Positions 24,055 through 33,728 of a DNA stretch of 64,000 nt are shown piece by piece. A program made the position numbers and the translations under genes. Source of the stretch: Phocicoccus schoeneichii. Lineage in GTDB: Bacteria; Bacillota; Bacilli; Staphylococcales; Salinicoccaceae. Location: positions 248,001-312,000 of the forward strand of contig NZ_BMDB01000001.1 of NCBI RefSeq assembly GCF_014635565.1. Direction: 5' to 3'. A model generated the notes under the pieces. That model saw only the letters and a list, made by a program, of their open reading frames with translations, was not told where the DNA came from and did not search any database. Numbering within the stretch: position 1 is the stretch's first letter; each line of letters opens with the position of its first letter.

Positions 24055-24483
24055 TTAACTATTCCAAATACGTATAATTTCTTTTAAAACTTTAGTCATT
24101 TCTTCTTTAACCATAGCTTCTAGAATATCTTTGTCCATATCACTGATGGGCACATGGTTCATTCTAATTAATGGTGTGTCTTCAATTGTGCGATCTTTAA
24201 ATGAAAGGACGATTGAGTGTTTAAAACCATATTCTTTTAGTTGATTTTTGTAAATTTTAACAGGAGTGACATCTTCCCCTACTACAGTGAATAACGGTGT
24301 AATAAGTAGTCTACCTTTTAATTGCTTTTCTAGCATCATAATAATGAGTTGAATAAATTCGATTTGTTCAGCTCGGCTCACACTTATGCTATCCATATCG
24401 ATATCTACGACTGGGATAATTGCAGTATCAATAAATTCAATTTCATCTTTAATAACGTTTAAATCATTTCTTGTGTAGAGCAT
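24055..24483 (-). CDS. ypiF: YpiF-like protein (DUF2487)
   Basis: 142 aa, resembling Bacillus YpiF: the N-terminal EFIDTAIIPVVDIDMDSI block and an alpha/beta pattern with LLITPLFTVVG in the middle. Function unknown. Its start overlaps the stop of ypiB by 20 bases, and the genes aroA-ypiA-ypiB-ypiF keep the Bacillus order just upstream of qcrA. No membrane helix or metal motif is evident. Confidence 0.8.
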   Translation of the reverse strand: MLYTRNDLNVIKDEIEFIDTAIIPVVDIDMDSISVSRAEQIEFIQLIIMMLEKQLKGRLLITPLFTVVGEDVTPVKIYKNQLKEYGFKHSIVLSFKDRTIEDTPLIRMNHVPISDMDKDILEAMVKEEMTKVLKEIIRIWNS

Positions 24484-24946
24484 TTTTACTCTCCTCGTTC
24501 AATAATTTTAACTCGTTTGTGAGTGATAAAAATCTATCTTTATCTTTTGACTCGAGCGCTTGTTCAATTTGTTGATAAAGTGAATGACGTAATTCATGTT
24601 CGACGTGTTCTAATCGTTCATGTTCTCTAAACACAACTTCTGTATATTTAGGTTCAAACTGATTAAAATGAATTTCTACAAATATAGGGTGTTCAGTCTC
24701 GTCGATTTTATCTATGATGTCTCTAGCTGTGAGCAAGATTTCATCATCAATATGACACATCATACTATGTGAGTGTGCACCTTCAGTAGAAATCGTAAGA
24801 GAAATTGGTGAATGTCTATCTATTAGAGACACACGTGAGTCAAAATATTTAATTGACTTTAGATAATTTAACACATAGACTGGATCATTTTCTTTAAATT
24901 CATATGAGTACAAGACATATTCAAGAAAATCTTTTTTAAAACTCAT
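24464..24946 (-). CDS. ypiB: UPF0302 protein YpiB
   Basis: About 160 aa, a conserved Bacillota protein with the N-terminal FKKDFLEYVLYSYEFK and the central region SLIDRHSPISLTIST, then a helical, acidic C terminus. Function unknown. The frame opens at a TTG at 24970, but ATG 24946, which gives MSFKKDFLEY, matches the family. The gene start overlaps the end of the TPR gene by 11 bases, so translation is probably coupled. Confidence 0.82.
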   Translation of the reverse strand: MSFKKDFLEYVLYSYEFKENDPVYVLNYLKSIKYFDSRVSLIDRHSPISLTISTEGAHSHSMMCHIDDEILLTARDIIDKIDETEHPIFVEIHFNQFEPKYTEVVFREHERLEHVEHELRHSLYQQIEQALESKDKDRFLSLTNELKLLNEESKNALHKK

Positions 24947-26207
24947 CCTCTTCACCACGCAGACGTTCAAGTTCTAATGCAAGGTCTGTGTTGTTTGGAT
25001 CGAGTTTGATTAACTTGTTTAAAACATCAAGGTACTTTGGATTTCTTATTTCTAAAAGATATTGATAATAATCATATAAGAAATCTATGTCTTCTCTCAG
25101 ATAAGAATATGCCGTTTCATAATATTTACTTGCTTCTTCATCGTTTTCATTTAATGCCTCAATATTTGCGAGTAAATGAAGTGATTGTGGTGTTAAGTTA
25201 TCTGTATCAATGTGCGGAAGATAATGTTCGATATCTTCTGGTGTATCATCTGTAAGTAAATTTTGGAAGAGAATTCTATATGCATCGTCATAAGTCTCAT
25301 CTAATGCTGTCGCTTTTCTAAAACTTTCGTTCGCTTTATCAACTTTGCCAAGACGAATTGCCAAGCGTCCTAGATTATAGAAAATGATTGCATTTTCTTT
25401 ATCTAGAACAACATAATCTTCTAATAGCTGATATGCCTTATCATACTCATAATTCTCTTCATAAACTTTCATTAAGAGGATATATGCATTTGTATAGTAA
25501 GGCTCATTCGAGACTACTTTCATTAGTGTTTTTTCTGCTTCTTCATAGCGCTCTAAATAGTAATAAATAATGGATTTTAGATAAAAATCATCATTTGTAT
25601 ATTCACTCTCGTCAACTTGATTCAAATGTGAAAGTGCATGCTCAAAATCCATTTGATTCACATAAATGTCTGCGAGTCTTTGATGGATATTTATATTGTT
25701 GACTTTGTCAACATCATGCTCAAGTACATTCTGATAGAATCTAACAGCATCGTTAATGTCACCGATGTAATATAGAAGTTCTGCAATCGCAAAATCAATA
25801 ACCCTGTCATCAGATAATTCACGAGCTTCGTATAATGCTTTTAATGCTACATCGTTTAAGTTCATCTGCTGGAAGAGTTCTGATTTTAGCATTAAAACTG
25901 TTGGTGTTTTCTCAGCATCATTAATTAATAGTAATGCATCATCTAGTCTATTATCCACGATGTAAATTTCGACAATGTAGCTGAGTAAATTATCATCATG
26001 CCCTACTATAGAGTATAGATACTCAAATATATTTAATGCATGAATCGTATCACCGAGTTGCATTAGCATATCACCAAGTACAAAGAGTAATTCAAGATCG
26101 CTCTCTTCTGTGTAATCGCGCAACGTTTCTGTAAATGATTCTATTTTATCAATATCATATTGACCGAGCTTTAATTCATCGATCAGTTTTAAGATTGACT
26201 CATTCAT
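24936..26207 (-). CDS. ypiA: TPR-repeat protein (YpiA-like)
   Basis: 423 aa composed almost entirely of tetratricopeptide repeats. Helix pairs such as NDVALKALYEARELSDD, GDINDAVRFYQNVLEHD, MDFEHALSHLNQVD and GKVDKANESFRKATALDETYDDAYRI recur at about 34-residue intervals through the length. No signal peptide, so it is a cytosolic scaffold. Bacillus YpiA occupies the same position downstream of aroA (aroE in Bacillus naming); its partner is unknown to me. Confidence 0.85.
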   Translation of the reverse strand: MNESILKLIDELKLGQYDIDKIESFTETLRDYTEESDLELLFVLGDMLMQLGDTIHALNIFEYLYSIVGHDDNLLSYIVEIYIVDNRLDDALLLINDAEKTPTVLMLKSELFQQMNLNDVALKALYEARELSDDRVIDFAIAELLYYIGDINDAVRFYQNVLEHDVDKVNNINIHQRLADIYVNQMDFEHALSHLNQVDESEYTNDDFYLKSIIYYYLERYEEAEKTLMKVVSNEPYYTNAYILLMKVYEENYEYDKAYQLLEDYVVLDKENAIIFYNLGRLAIRLGKVDKANESFRKATALDETYDDAYRILFQNLLTDDTPEDIEHYLPHIDTDNLTPQSLHLLANIEALNENDEEASKYYETAYSYLREDIDFLYDYYQYLLEIRNPKYLDVLNKLIKLDPNNTDLALELERLRGEEDEF

Positions 26208-26210
26208 AGT

Positions 26211-27491
26211 CTATCTTCCCTTCAGTGATTTAAGATCATCAATAAAATTAGGATATGAGATGTTGATGCACTCTACGTTGTCAATTTTTATATCATGATT
26301 CATTTTGATACCCATTACGATTAACATCATTGCTATCCTATGATCATGATAGCTCTTAAATTCTATATCTTGTATTTTAAGTTTACTTGGCAGAACTTTA
26401 AATCCATCTTCATATATTTCAAATTCTGCACCATATTTCGATAATTCATTTGTAACAGCCATAATTCTGTCAGTTTCTTTCACACGCAGTTCTTCTGCAT
26501 CTCTCACAATACTCTCACCATCTAAGAATAATGCAAGAACTGCAAGAATTGGAATTTCATCGATTAATTTTGGAATAATATCACCACTAATAGTAAATGG
26601 TTTTAAGTTAGGTTTATAAGTGATTGTAATATTCCCACGCTTTTCTAGAGAATCATCAATGTTCTCAATTGTCATATCAGCACCGATTTGAGTAAAAACA
26701 TCAATGATTCCGTTACGTGTCTCGTTTAAAAGAATGTTTTTTAGCGTTACTTTTGAATCTGGAATAATCGCTGCTAAAACCATTAAGAATGCAGCAGATG
26801 AAATATCTCCAGGTACAGTGACGTCTACTGGTGTAAGTGTGTTTCCACCGTTTACTGTAATTGTAGTGTCATCAACTTCAATATTACCACCGAACGCTTT
26901 TAACATGAGTTCAGTGTGATTTCTTGATTTTTCTTGTTCACGAATAACTGTCGTAATTTTATTGTGTAATGAAGCAAAAATGATCGCACTTTTCACTTGT
27001 GCACTCGCAATAGGCATATCATATTCTATGCCCTCTAATTTACTTTCGAAAATTTCGACAGGTGTGAAACGTTCATTATTTAATTTCAGTTTAGCGTTCA
27101 TCATTTCAAGTGGTATTGAAACGCGGTCCATTGGACGTTTTTTGATTGTATCATCACCGTCAATTGTTGCATTTAGATTAAGACCAGTAATAAGTCCCAT
27201 CAATAGTCTTGTCGTAGTACCGCTATTCCCTGTGTAGAGTAATTCTTTTGGAGAAGTTAAACTTTCTGCACCTGGACTATTAATTGTGATTTTTTCATCT
27301 GTTATGTCAATATCTGCTCCCAACTTCACCATACAATTAACAGTATCTAGTGTGTCTTCTGAAAGTAATGGCTGATAGACATGTGTTGTACCTTTTGACA
27401 ATGTACCAAACATCACAGCACGATGCGTGATAGACTTATCACCAGGAACAGTCACTTTTCCATTGAAACTACCATTTAAGAGTTCTCTCAT
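26211..27491 (-). CDS. aroA: 5-enolpyruvylshikimate-3-phosphate synthase
   Basis: 426 aa, sixth step of the shikimate pathway. N-terminal PGDKSITHRAVMFG (catalytic Lys and Arg), LYTGNSGTTTRLLMGL near 83-98, KRPMDRV and the late motifs LRVKETDRI and SYHDHRIAMML are all present. The SGTTTR form with a Ser-Ala-Gln block (ASAQVKSA) is typical of Gram-positive class II enzymes. Four-base overlap with aroB makes aroC-aroB-aroA a coupled operon that feeds menaquinone and aromatic amino acids. Confidence 0.96.
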   Translation of the reverse strand: MRELLNGSFNGKVTVPGDKSITHRAVMFGTLSKGTTHVYQPLLSEDTLDTVNCMVKLGADIDITDEKITINSPGAESLTSPKELLYTGNSGTTTRLLMGLITGLNLNATIDGDDTIKKRPMDRVSIPLEMMNAKLKLNNERFTPVEIFESKLEGIEYDMPIASAQVKSAIIFASLHNKITTVIREQEKSRNHTELMLKAFGGNIEVDDTTITVNGGNTLTPVDVTVPGDISSAAFLMVLAAIIPDSKVTLKNILLNETRNGIIDVFTQIGADMTIENIDDSLEKRGNITITYKPNLKPFTISGDIIPKLIDEIPILAVLALFLDGESIVRDAEELRVKETDRIMAVTNELSKYGAEFEIYEDGFKVLPSKLKIQDIEFKSYHDHRIAMMLIVMGIKMNHDIKIDNVECINISYPNFIDDLKSLKGR

Positions 27492-28531
27492 ATTATCGCC
27501 TTCATTTCATTTAGGAGTGCTTCTAAATCACTTGTACTTATTTCAATCAATTCTGGGTGCCCGTATTCTCGTAATATAATATATCCAATAAATGATTTAC
27601 GCATATTTTTCTTATCACTCGACATATAATGAATCATTTCTGTCGTATTCATCTCTTTAAGTGGTGAAAGATCGTATCCAATTTTCTTTAAATAGCTTAT
27701 TAAAGATTCTAAATCAAATATGTCATTATACATCTTATTAGAAATATAAAGTGATCCAATAATTCCAAGAACAACCGCATGTCCATGCTTAAGTTTAAAA
27801 GAATATTCTAATGCGTGGCCGAGCGTGTGTCCAAGATTAAGAAACTTCCTTAAATTATCCTCTTTTTCGTCTACTGAAACGTAATACATCTTAGTTTTAA
27901 TACCGTATAAGATAAATTCATTGAGACGCGTAATATCTAAGCCATCTTTCGTTTCATCAACAAGTCGATTAATAGATTCTTTTCCGGCAAGCATCGCGTG
28001 TTTAATAACTTCACCGAATCCACTGAGCACTTCTTCTTCCGGTAACGTTTCAAAGAAATCAAGATCGTAAATGACCGCATTTGGTCTATAAAACGTTCCA
28101 ACTAAGTTTTTACCATGCGGACGGTTGATTGCAGTTTTTCCACCTATTGCAGAGTCATGCGCAAGCAGAGTTGTTGGTACATGAATATAATCTACACCGC
28201 GTAGTGTGATGCTTGAAACAAATGCGCCACCATCACCAGTTGCACCCCCACCAATCACAACAACGAGATCGTTTCTTTTGATGTTTTGATCGAGTAGTTC
28301 ATCGATTACAGCTATCGTGTTTTCAATCGTTTTAAACGATTCGCCTCTTGGTACCTTGATAACAGTATCAAAATTAGTAAACTTTTCTTCATGTAAGTCA
28401 TATACATGTGAATCTATGATATAAAACACTTGGTTATATTGACTCGTATACTTTTGTAGTGTTTCGTTTAAAATTCCATTGTCTACGTAAATTGTGTAAT
28501 TGTTGTCACTATACGTCGTATGGAATTCCAT
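27488..28531 (-). CDS. aroB: 3-dehydroquinate synthase
   Basis: 347 aa, NAD- and zinc-dependent cyclisation of DAHP to dehydroquinate. The glycine-rich VVIGGGATGDGGAFVSS (about 92-108), PTTLLAHDSAIGGKTAIN, and the metal-site His residues in GHTLGHALEY and KHGHAVVLG are visible. The start shares a base with the aroC stop. Confidence 0.96.
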   Translation of the reverse strand: MEFHTTYSDNNYTIYVDNGILNETLQKYTSQYNQVFYIIDSHVYDLHEEKFTNFDTVIKVPRGESFKTIENTIAVIDELLDQNIKRNDLVVVIGGGATGDGGAFVSSITLRGVDYIHVPTTLLAHDSAIGGKTAINRPHGKNLVGTFYRPNAVIYDLDFFETLPEEEVLSGFGEVIKHAMLAGKESINRLVDETKDGLDITRLNEFILYGIKTKMYYVSVDEKEDNLRKFLNLGHTLGHALEYSFKLKHGHAVVLGIIGSLYISNKMYNDIFDLESLISYLKKIGYDLSPLKEMNTTEMIHYMSSDKKNMRKSFIGYIILREYGHPELIEISTSDLEALLNEMKAII

Positions 28532-29697
28532 TAGTATTCACCGAGTCGTTTATTGTATGCATCAATTGCATTTTTAAGGTCGCCAAAATCATCTGAACCG
28601 AACTTATCTAAAATTGCTTTCGCAAGTTCAATTGCAACCATGTGTTCAGCAACTACTGAAGCTGCAGGCACTGCACTTGGGTCACTACGTTCGATTGTTG
28701 CCGTAAATGGCTCTTTTGAATCGATGTCAACGCTCATAAGTGGCTTGTACAGCGTCGGAATTGGTTTCATGACACCACGCACGATAATTGGCATACCTGT
28801 AGTCATACCACCCTCAAATCCACCGAGATTGTTTGTTCTTCTAGTAAATCCATCTTCTTTAGAGTATGTGATTTCATCTTGAACTTTACTTCCAGGTGTC
28901 TCTCCCATCTTAAAGCCTATACCAAACTCTACACCTTTAAACGCGTTGATAGATAGTACTGCTTGAGCGATTTTAGCATCGAGCTTTGTATCGTAATGGA
29001 CGTGTGAACCTAGACCAATAATTGGGTTTTCTACAATTACTTCAACAATTCCACCAAGCGTATCGCCATCTTTTTTCGCTTGGTCTATTAATGCTTCGGC
29101 TGCCTTAGTACTTTCTTCTGATACCATTTTTACAGATGAAGACTCGATACCTTCTACAATTTCGTTAAACGTATATTCATTTTCGTCTTCAACGGTACCA
29201 ATTCGAGCGACACGGCTCGTGATTCTAATATCTAATGCATGTAAGAGTTCTAAGCATAATGCCCCTACAAGAACACGTGCAGTTGTTTCACGAGCACTTG
29301 AGCGCTCTAAAATGTTTCTTAAGTCGCGATGATTATATTTTTGACCACCAACAAGGTCCGCATGTCCAGGTCTTGGACGTGTAATAACACGTTTCATTTC
29401 GCTAAGTTGTTCTTCAGTTAATGGTTCGTCTCCCATGATTTTAGTCCAATGCTTAAAGTCATCATTTTGAACTTCCATCATAATTGGAGAACCTAATGTC
29501 TTACCGTGACGGATTCCACTTCCAAAAATAAACGTGTCTTTCTCAATCTGCATTCTACGCCCACGGCCATAGCCACCTTGACGTTTAAACAGTTCTTTCT
29601 GCATTCTTTCTTTGTCAATTGGTAAATTTGATGGGAAACCTTCTACAATCGCTGTGACCTTTGGCCCATGCGATTCACCTGCTGTTAAAAATCTCAT
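28531..29697 (-). CDS. aroC: Chorismate synthase
   Basis: 388 aa, FMN-dependent last step to chorismate, the branch point for aromatic amino acids, folate and menaquinone. Signature AGESHGP at 6-12, RRQ-type [12 protein letters not shown] near 47-55, RPGHADLVG near 107, [10 protein letters not shown] near 130 and the C-terminal region [22 protein letters not shown] precedes the ATG. It starts the aroCBA gene run just after the ndk terminator. Confidence 0.96.
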   Translation of the reverse strand: MRFLTAGESHGPKVTAIVEGFPSNLPIDKERMQKELFKRQGGYGRGRRMQIEKDTFIFGSGIRHGKTLGSPIMMEVQNDDFKHWTKIMGDEPLTEEQLSEMKRVITRPRPGHADLVGGQKYNHRDLRNILERSSARETTARVLVGALCLELLHALDIRITSRVARIGTVEDENEYTFNEIVEGIESSSVKMVSEESTKAAEALIDQAKKDGDTLGGIVEVIVENPIIGLGSHVHYDTKLDAKIAQAVLSINAFKGVEFGIGFKMGETPGSKVQDEITYSKEDGFTRRTNNLGGFEGGMTTGMPIIVRGVMKPIPTLYKPLMSVDIDSKEPFTATIERSDPSAVPAASVVAEHMVAIELAKAILDKFGSDDFGDLKNAIDAYNKRLGEY

Positions 29698-29724
29698 ATA
29701 ATCACCTCAAAATTTTATGTAAAA

Positions 29725-29754
29725 TAAAAAGCCGAGTATAAAATACTCAGCTTT
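29725..29754 (-). terminator. Intrinsic terminator between ndk and aroC
   Basis: The stem AAAGC(T)GAGTAT/ATACTC(G)GCTTT, with one mismatch and a three-base loop, is followed by TTATTTT on the minus strand. Confidence 0.75.
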
Positions 29755-29762
29755 ATATCTAA

Positions 29763-30209
29763 TTAGTAGATCCAATCTTTGTTAATTAAGCTGTAGTCTA
29801 CTAGTTCTGATTGGTCAAAGAAAAGATTAATTTCTCTGTCTGCACTTTCAAGTGAGTCAGAACCATGAATAATATTTTTACCTACTGTAAGACCAAAGTC
29901 TCCACGGATTGTTCCTGGAAGAGCTTCTTGTGGGTTAGTTGAACCAACAACAAGACGTGCTGTTTTAATGATGTTTTCTCCTTCTAATACCATTGCGAAA
30001 ACAGGACCAGAAGTAATGAAGTCTACTAATTCACCGAAGAATGGTTTGTCAGCGTGCTCACCATAGTGAGTTTTTGCTAAATCTTCAGATACTTGCATAA
30101 GCTTAGCACCTACGATTTTAAATCCTTTGTTTTCTAATCTTGCAACGATTGGTCCAATAAGGTTTCTTTGGACACCGTCAGGTTTAATCATTAAAAATGT
30201 TCTTTCCAT
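29763..30209 (-). CDS. ndk: Nucleoside diphosphate kinase
   Basis: 148 aa, transfers the gamma phosphate between nucleotides through a phospho-His. [12 protein letters not shown] near the start, RGDFG and the catalytic NIIHGSDS (His115) are present. AAAGGAG lies upstream of the ATG. Between hepT and aroC as in Bacillus. Confidence 0.97.
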   Translation of the reverse strand: MERTFLMIKPDGVQRNLIGPIVARLENKGFKIVGAKLMQVSEDLAKTHYGEHADKPFFGELVDFITSGPVFAMVLEGENIIKTARLVVGSTNPQEALPGTIRGDFGLTVGKNIIHGSDSLESADREINLFFDQSELVDYSLINKDWIY

Positions 30210-30270
30210 TAAGTTATTCTCCTTTAAAAGTTCTTTACTTATTCTATCATTTTTTCATATGTTTTGTATA

Positions 30271-31227
30271 TTAATTTAATCTTGTACGTAGTTTTTCAAC
30301 CATTTCAGATAAATAGCGCTTTATTGGGTCTTCAATATCTTCTATATTGACAAGTGCTTTATCTAAAAATTCATCACTCACTCTTTTTGAGGACTCTATT
30401 GCATCAGAGTTAAGCAAATACTCTATCAACGCTTCTTTACTTGATTGATCTATTGAATAGACGTGCAACATTTCTTTGAAATATGAGTCTTTATCTCGTA
30501 ATAAAAGCACTGGCAATGTATAATGACCATTCTCTAAGTCAGAGAATGATGGTTTACCAAGTGTTTTTTTAGTTGCAGTGTAATCTAAGCAGTCGTCAAT
30601 GATCTGAAAGCTCATTCCAATATTATAACCAAAGTCTGTGAGTTTCTTACGTTTTTCATCTGAAATATGACCAGCGTAAGCACTGAGCTCTATACTTAAC
30701 ATAATGAGCAAAGCTGTTTTTTTGTAAATCTTTTCATAGTAATCATCGATTGTTTGTGAATCATCAAATTGAGTATCAAATTGAAATAATTCACCTGTAA
30801 CAATTTTTTTAATCATGCTCGAGTAACTTTGATGAAATTTTGGATTATGGATATCAGAAACAAGTCGAATAGCAGAAGAAATTAAATAGTTTCCTGTATT
30901 AATGGCTTGAAAATATCCATGTTTATAATACGTTGTTTTCCTATTTCTTCTTAGATTTGAATCATCAATAATGTCATCATGTACAAGGCTAGCCATATGG
31001 ATCAGTTCCAAACTAGCAGCTGTATGAAGTATGGAACTTCTATGTTCATTTGCTCCAAGTTTCCCTACTAATATAGATAGTATAGGTCTGAGCTTTTTAC
31101 CACCTGTAATGTAAAGATCGAAGCTCTCGTTGCTTACGATGCTTTTATCTGGCTGTAAAGCAATCTTTATAAGTGCTTCAAGATCATTTAGATCTGTCTT
31201 TACATAGGCACGAATATTCTTATTCAT
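30271..31227 (-). CDS. hepT: Heptaprenyl diphosphate synthase, catalytic subunit
   Basis: About 318 aa, the large subunit of the two-component trans-prenyl synthase that makes the C35 side chain of menaquinone-7. The first Asp-rich motif DDIID is at 84-88, followed by RRNRKTTYYKHG; the second is IIDDCLDYT; GGKKLRP binds isopentenyl diphosphate. ATG 31227 overlaps the menG stop (ATGAATAA), so coupling probably makes up for the weak Shine-Dalgarno. An in-frame TTG at 31248 has no ribosome site. Confidence 0.93.
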   Translation of the reverse strand: MNKNIRAYVKTDLNDLEALIKIALQPDKSIVSNESFDLYITGGKKLRPILSILVGKLGANEHRSSILHTAASLELIHMASLVHDDIIDDSNLRRNRKTTYYKHGYFQAINTGNYLISSAIRLVSDIHNPKFHQSYSSMIKKIVTGELFQFDTQFDDSQTIDDYYEKIYKKTALLIMLSIELSAYAGHISDEKRKKLTDFGYNIGMSFQIIDDCLDYTATKKTLGKPSFSDLENGHYTLPVLLLRDKDSYFKEMLHVYSIDQSSKEALIEYLLNSDAIESSKRVSDEFLDKALVNIEDIEDPIKRYLSEMVEKLRTRLN

Positions 31228-31918
31228 GGGTGATTTCTTTGAAACCAATATGGGTAGCTGCCATTCCCAAGTTATGAGATATTACTTTGATATTCGTAAA
31301 CTTACTATTTTTCATCATCTGTTTTAATTCTTCTTTTGATACGAAATCTCTTGTTGATTCGTATAGCCATTTATACTCATCACCACTTTTTGCGATGAGC
31401 TGACCAAACATCGGCATGATGCGTCCAAAGTAAAAATTAAATAATGAGCCAACGATTTTGTTTTTAGGGTTAGACGTTTCTAAAATGACAAATTGTCCAC
31501 CTGGTTTTAAGACGCGGTGCACTTCATGAATTGCTGCTTGATAATCTGGAAGGTTTCTAAGGCCAAAACCGACCGTCACAATATCAAATGAATTGTCATC
31601 ATAAGGTAAATTCATTGCATCTCCTTGAGTGAGTGAGATGTTTTTGATGTGTGCTGTTTTTTGTTTTGCTACTAAGAGCATATTCTCACTAAAGTCTAAT
31701 CCAATGATATTTGCTTTTTTATTCATGTTAGAAAGTTGGATTGTCCAGTCCCCAGTTCCACAACATAAATCAAGAACATCTGAAGTATCATGAACAAAAA
31801 TTTCCTTGTTTGTACGGTTTCTCCATATATCATGTTGTTTAAAACTGATGATATCATTCATCTTATCGTAATCTTTTGAAACTGTGTTAAAGATTGTTTG
31901 AATTCTATTATTAGCCAT
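31220..31918 (-). CDS. menG: Demethylmenaquinone methyltransferase
   Basis: About 232 aa, SAM-dependent C-methylation that completes menaquinone (also called UbiE/MenH). Motif I is VLDLCCGTGDWT near 49-60, then GDAMNLPYDDNSFD and the family signature GFGLRNLPDYQAAIHE. ATG 31918 is preferred over the in-frame GTG at 31927 because the GTG lies inside the GGTGA ribosome site. Sandwiched between hepS and hepT with overlaps on both sides. Confidence 0.94.
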   Translation of the reverse strand: MANNRIQTIFNTVSKDYDKMNDIISFKQHDIWRNRTNKEIFVHDTSDVLDLCCGTGDWTIQLSNMNKKANIIGLDFSENMLLVAKQKTAHIKNISLTQGDAMNLPYDDNSFDIVTVGFGLRNLPDYQAAIHEVHRVLKPGGQFVILETSNPKNKIVGSLFNFYFGRIMPMFGQLIAKSGDEYKWLYESTRDFVSKEELKQMMKNSKFTNIKVISHNLGMAATHIGFKEITHE

Positions 31919-32366
31919 TAAAATCACCGTTTTGCATTATTAGTTCGAGCACTTGATCTATATCTTGGTCTATAAAAAAACGATCTCTTAAATAGAGAAT
32001 TGGACCAAAAAGTATGTATGTTTTTTCAATTGATTTGAGTTGTTTATCTTTTAAATATAAGGATTTTAAGTTAATGATTTCTTTAGAGATATCTAACACG
32101 TCTGTTAAGATGTCATATGCTTCGTATTTTGACAAAGTGATATAAAACATAGATAAGTATAAGTCCCCATAAAGGACATGGTTTTCCATGTCTGTTTTGT
32201 CAGGCTCATTATCAAGTAATAGTAAAGCTAAGTTAAAAGTCACGACTGCTTTTACTATTTCATAGTCCTTCAATATATGTGTTTCATTATTTACGTACGT
32301 GATAATAGGTTCAAGAGGTTTTGTGTACTCATCATTAAAATGAGATAAGATATCCATGTTAAACAA
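31911..32366 (-). CDS. hepS: Heptaprenyl diphosphate synthase component I (HepS-like), short form
   Basis: 151 aa, all-helical and poorly conserved, recognised mainly by position upstream of menG-hepT. HepS is the small non-catalytic subunit that sets product length (family knowledge). It is shorter than the 251-aa Bacillus protein, and no catalytic motifs are expected. TTG at 32366 is preceded by AAAGGTGGA at good spacing; the first ATG (32357) is too far from it. Confidence 0.7.
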   Translation of the reverse strand: MFNMDILSHFNDEYTKPLEPIITYVNNETHILKDYEIVKAVVTFNLALLLLDNEPDKTDMENHVLYGDLYLSMFYITLSKYEAYDILTDVLDISKEIINLKSLYLKDKQLKSIEKTYILFGPILYLRDRFFIDQDIDQVLELIMQNGDFNG

Positions 32367-32390
32367 AGAAAATCCACCTTTATAAATGAA

Positions 32391-32414
32391 TAGACCTAAC
32401 AGAAGTTAGGTCTA
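32391..32414 (-). terminator. Hairpin after hup
   Basis: A perfect 10-bp inverted repeat TAGACCTAAC/GTTAGGTCTA with a four-base loop, seven bases after the hup stop. It is followed on the minus strand by only a modest T run (TTCATTT), so some read-through into hepS is likely. Confidence 0.6.
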
Positions 32415-32421
32415 AAAATAA

Positions 32422-32694
32422 TTATTTTACTGCGTCTTTAAGTGCTTTACCAGCTTTGAATGCAGGTACTTTTGATGCAGCAATTTCAATTTCTTCACCA
32501 GTTTGTGGGTTACGGCCTTTTCTAGCAGCACGTTCGCGAACTTCGAAAGTTCCGAATCCGATAAGTTGTACTTTCTCGCCTGCTGTTAAAGCTTCTTGAA
32601 CTGCTTCAAACACCGCGTCTACAGCAGCTCCAGCGTCTTTTTTAGTTAAATCAGCTTTGTCGCTTACTGCATTAATTAAGTCAGTTTTGTTCAT
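32422..32694 (-). CDS. hup: Nucleoid protein HU
   Basis: 90 aa histone-like dimer that bends [19 protein letters not shown], the [23 protein letters not shown] arm and the C-terminal [12 protein letters not shown] are the HU signatures. GGAGG lies before the ATG and there is a good promoter. In Bacillus, spoIVA follows on the other side; here it is absent. Confidence 0.98.
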   Translation of the reverse strand: MNKTDLINAVSDKADLTKKDAGAAVDAVFEAVQEALTAGEKVQLIGFGTFEVRERAARKGRNPQTGEEIEIAASKVPAFKAGKALKDAVK

Positions 32695-32743
32695 GTCAAA
32701 TGACCTCCTATTATCTGTATAATGAAATAATCATTATGTTTGT

Positions 32744-32772
32744 ACTTTACCATATGAAGCCTATCACTTCAA
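32744..32772 (-). promoter_or_regulatory. Promoter of hup
   Basis: TTGAAG and TAAAGT, 17 bases apart on the minus strand, give a leader of about 45 bases. An AATGATTATTTCATT inverted repeat lies in the leader just upstream of the start. Confidence 0.6.
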
Positions 32773-32804
32773 TGGTTTTCACTGTTTAAAACAAAAAACA
32801 TACT

Positions 32805-33524
32805 TTATTTTTCCTTATGTTTACTCGTCATAAAAATGACTTTGTTATTATCATCAACCGTAAGCTCAGGACTATAAAGTGGTACGACTTCAGTATATTC
32901 ATAGAATACAGAGCGTACATCCTCACCTGTTTTATACTTTAAATCATTATCATCGATGATTTTTTGTGCGTCCTCTCGGTAATCAATAATGAACTCACGG
33001 CCGCCGTTATAAAATACGTTTAAATCTCTTCCTGTAAACGGACTCTCTACAGTTGGATTATCTTTCAAGTGATATGCATCCAGGTCAAGTTGATATACGT
33101 TTGGACCTATCATTTCTCCGAGTTTAACATTATCACCAAGTATATTAAGACGCGTTGTTAAACTTCTTACTTCTTCTGTAATCCTTAAATCTGCAACTTT
33201 AACTTTTGGATCTTCTTCAGCATCGATGATGACATACTGATAATAACCACCGTTTTCATATGCAGTTGTTGGTATTTCAGAGAGATATAGAGCTAATCTA
33301 CCGAAGTCAATTTGATGCTCTAAATACTCACGTTGGTCAGACAGGGTTTTTATCGGTAATATCCCATCGTTTGATTCTTGAAACGTGTCGACAGCATTTT
33401 GAACAATTAAAACTTGATCTTCTTTAGGCGCATCATTTTTCGCTCTTTCGCTTTGTGGATAAAGACAGCCAGACAGCATGAATACAGCACACATTACAAT
33501 TAATGATTTAAATAACTTATCCAT
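32805..33524 (-). CDS. yphF: Lipoprotein of the YphF family
   Basis: About 239 aa. A lipoprotein signal peptide (MDKLFKSLIVMCAVFMLSGC) with the lipobox LSGC makes Cys the anchored N terminus; the rest is predicted extracytoplasmic. It resembles Bacillus YphF, of unknown function, which sits between yphE and spoIVA. The in-frame upstream GTG at 33536 is rejected because GGTGG is the ribosome site for ATG 33524. Overlaps the DUF2768 gene. Confidence 0.8.
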   Translation of the reverse strand: MDKLFKSLIVMCAVFMLSGCLYPQSERAKNDAPKEDQVLIVQNAVDTFQESNDGILPIKTLSDQREYLEHQIDFGRLALYLSEIPTTAYENGGYYQYVIIDAEEDPKVKVADLRITEEVRSLTTRLNILGDNVKLGEMIGPNVYQLDLDAYHLKDNPTVESPFTGRDLNVFYNGGREFIIDYREDAQKIIDDNDLKYKTGEDVRSVFYEYTEVVPLYSPELTVDDNNKVIFMTSKHKEK

Positions 33525-33723
33525 GACTACTACCACCTAAGACTAAAATCATAGTTATAAAACTAAAAATAAGTAGTACCCATGCAATAATTGAAACGAT
33601 AATACTTAAAAATCGATACGGGATTTTATATCTAGCAAGGAAGATTAAAACGGCAGCAAGCGCCATAGCCCCCATAGAATAAAATGAAACCCACATTAAA
33701 TCCATTCTTGAAATATCAAACAT
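33517..33723 (-). CDS. yphE: Small membrane protein, YphE/DUF2768 family
   Basis: 68 aa with two membrane helices (about 10-29 and 38-62). Same place as Bacillus yphE, between gpsA and yphF. Function unknown. Overlaps yphF by eight bases, so the pair is probably translated together. Confidence 0.8.
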   Translation of the reverse strand: MFDISRMDLMWVSFYSMGAMALAAVLIFLARYKIPYRFLSIIVSIIAWVLLIFSFITMILVLGGSSHG

Positions 33724-33728
33724 TTAAT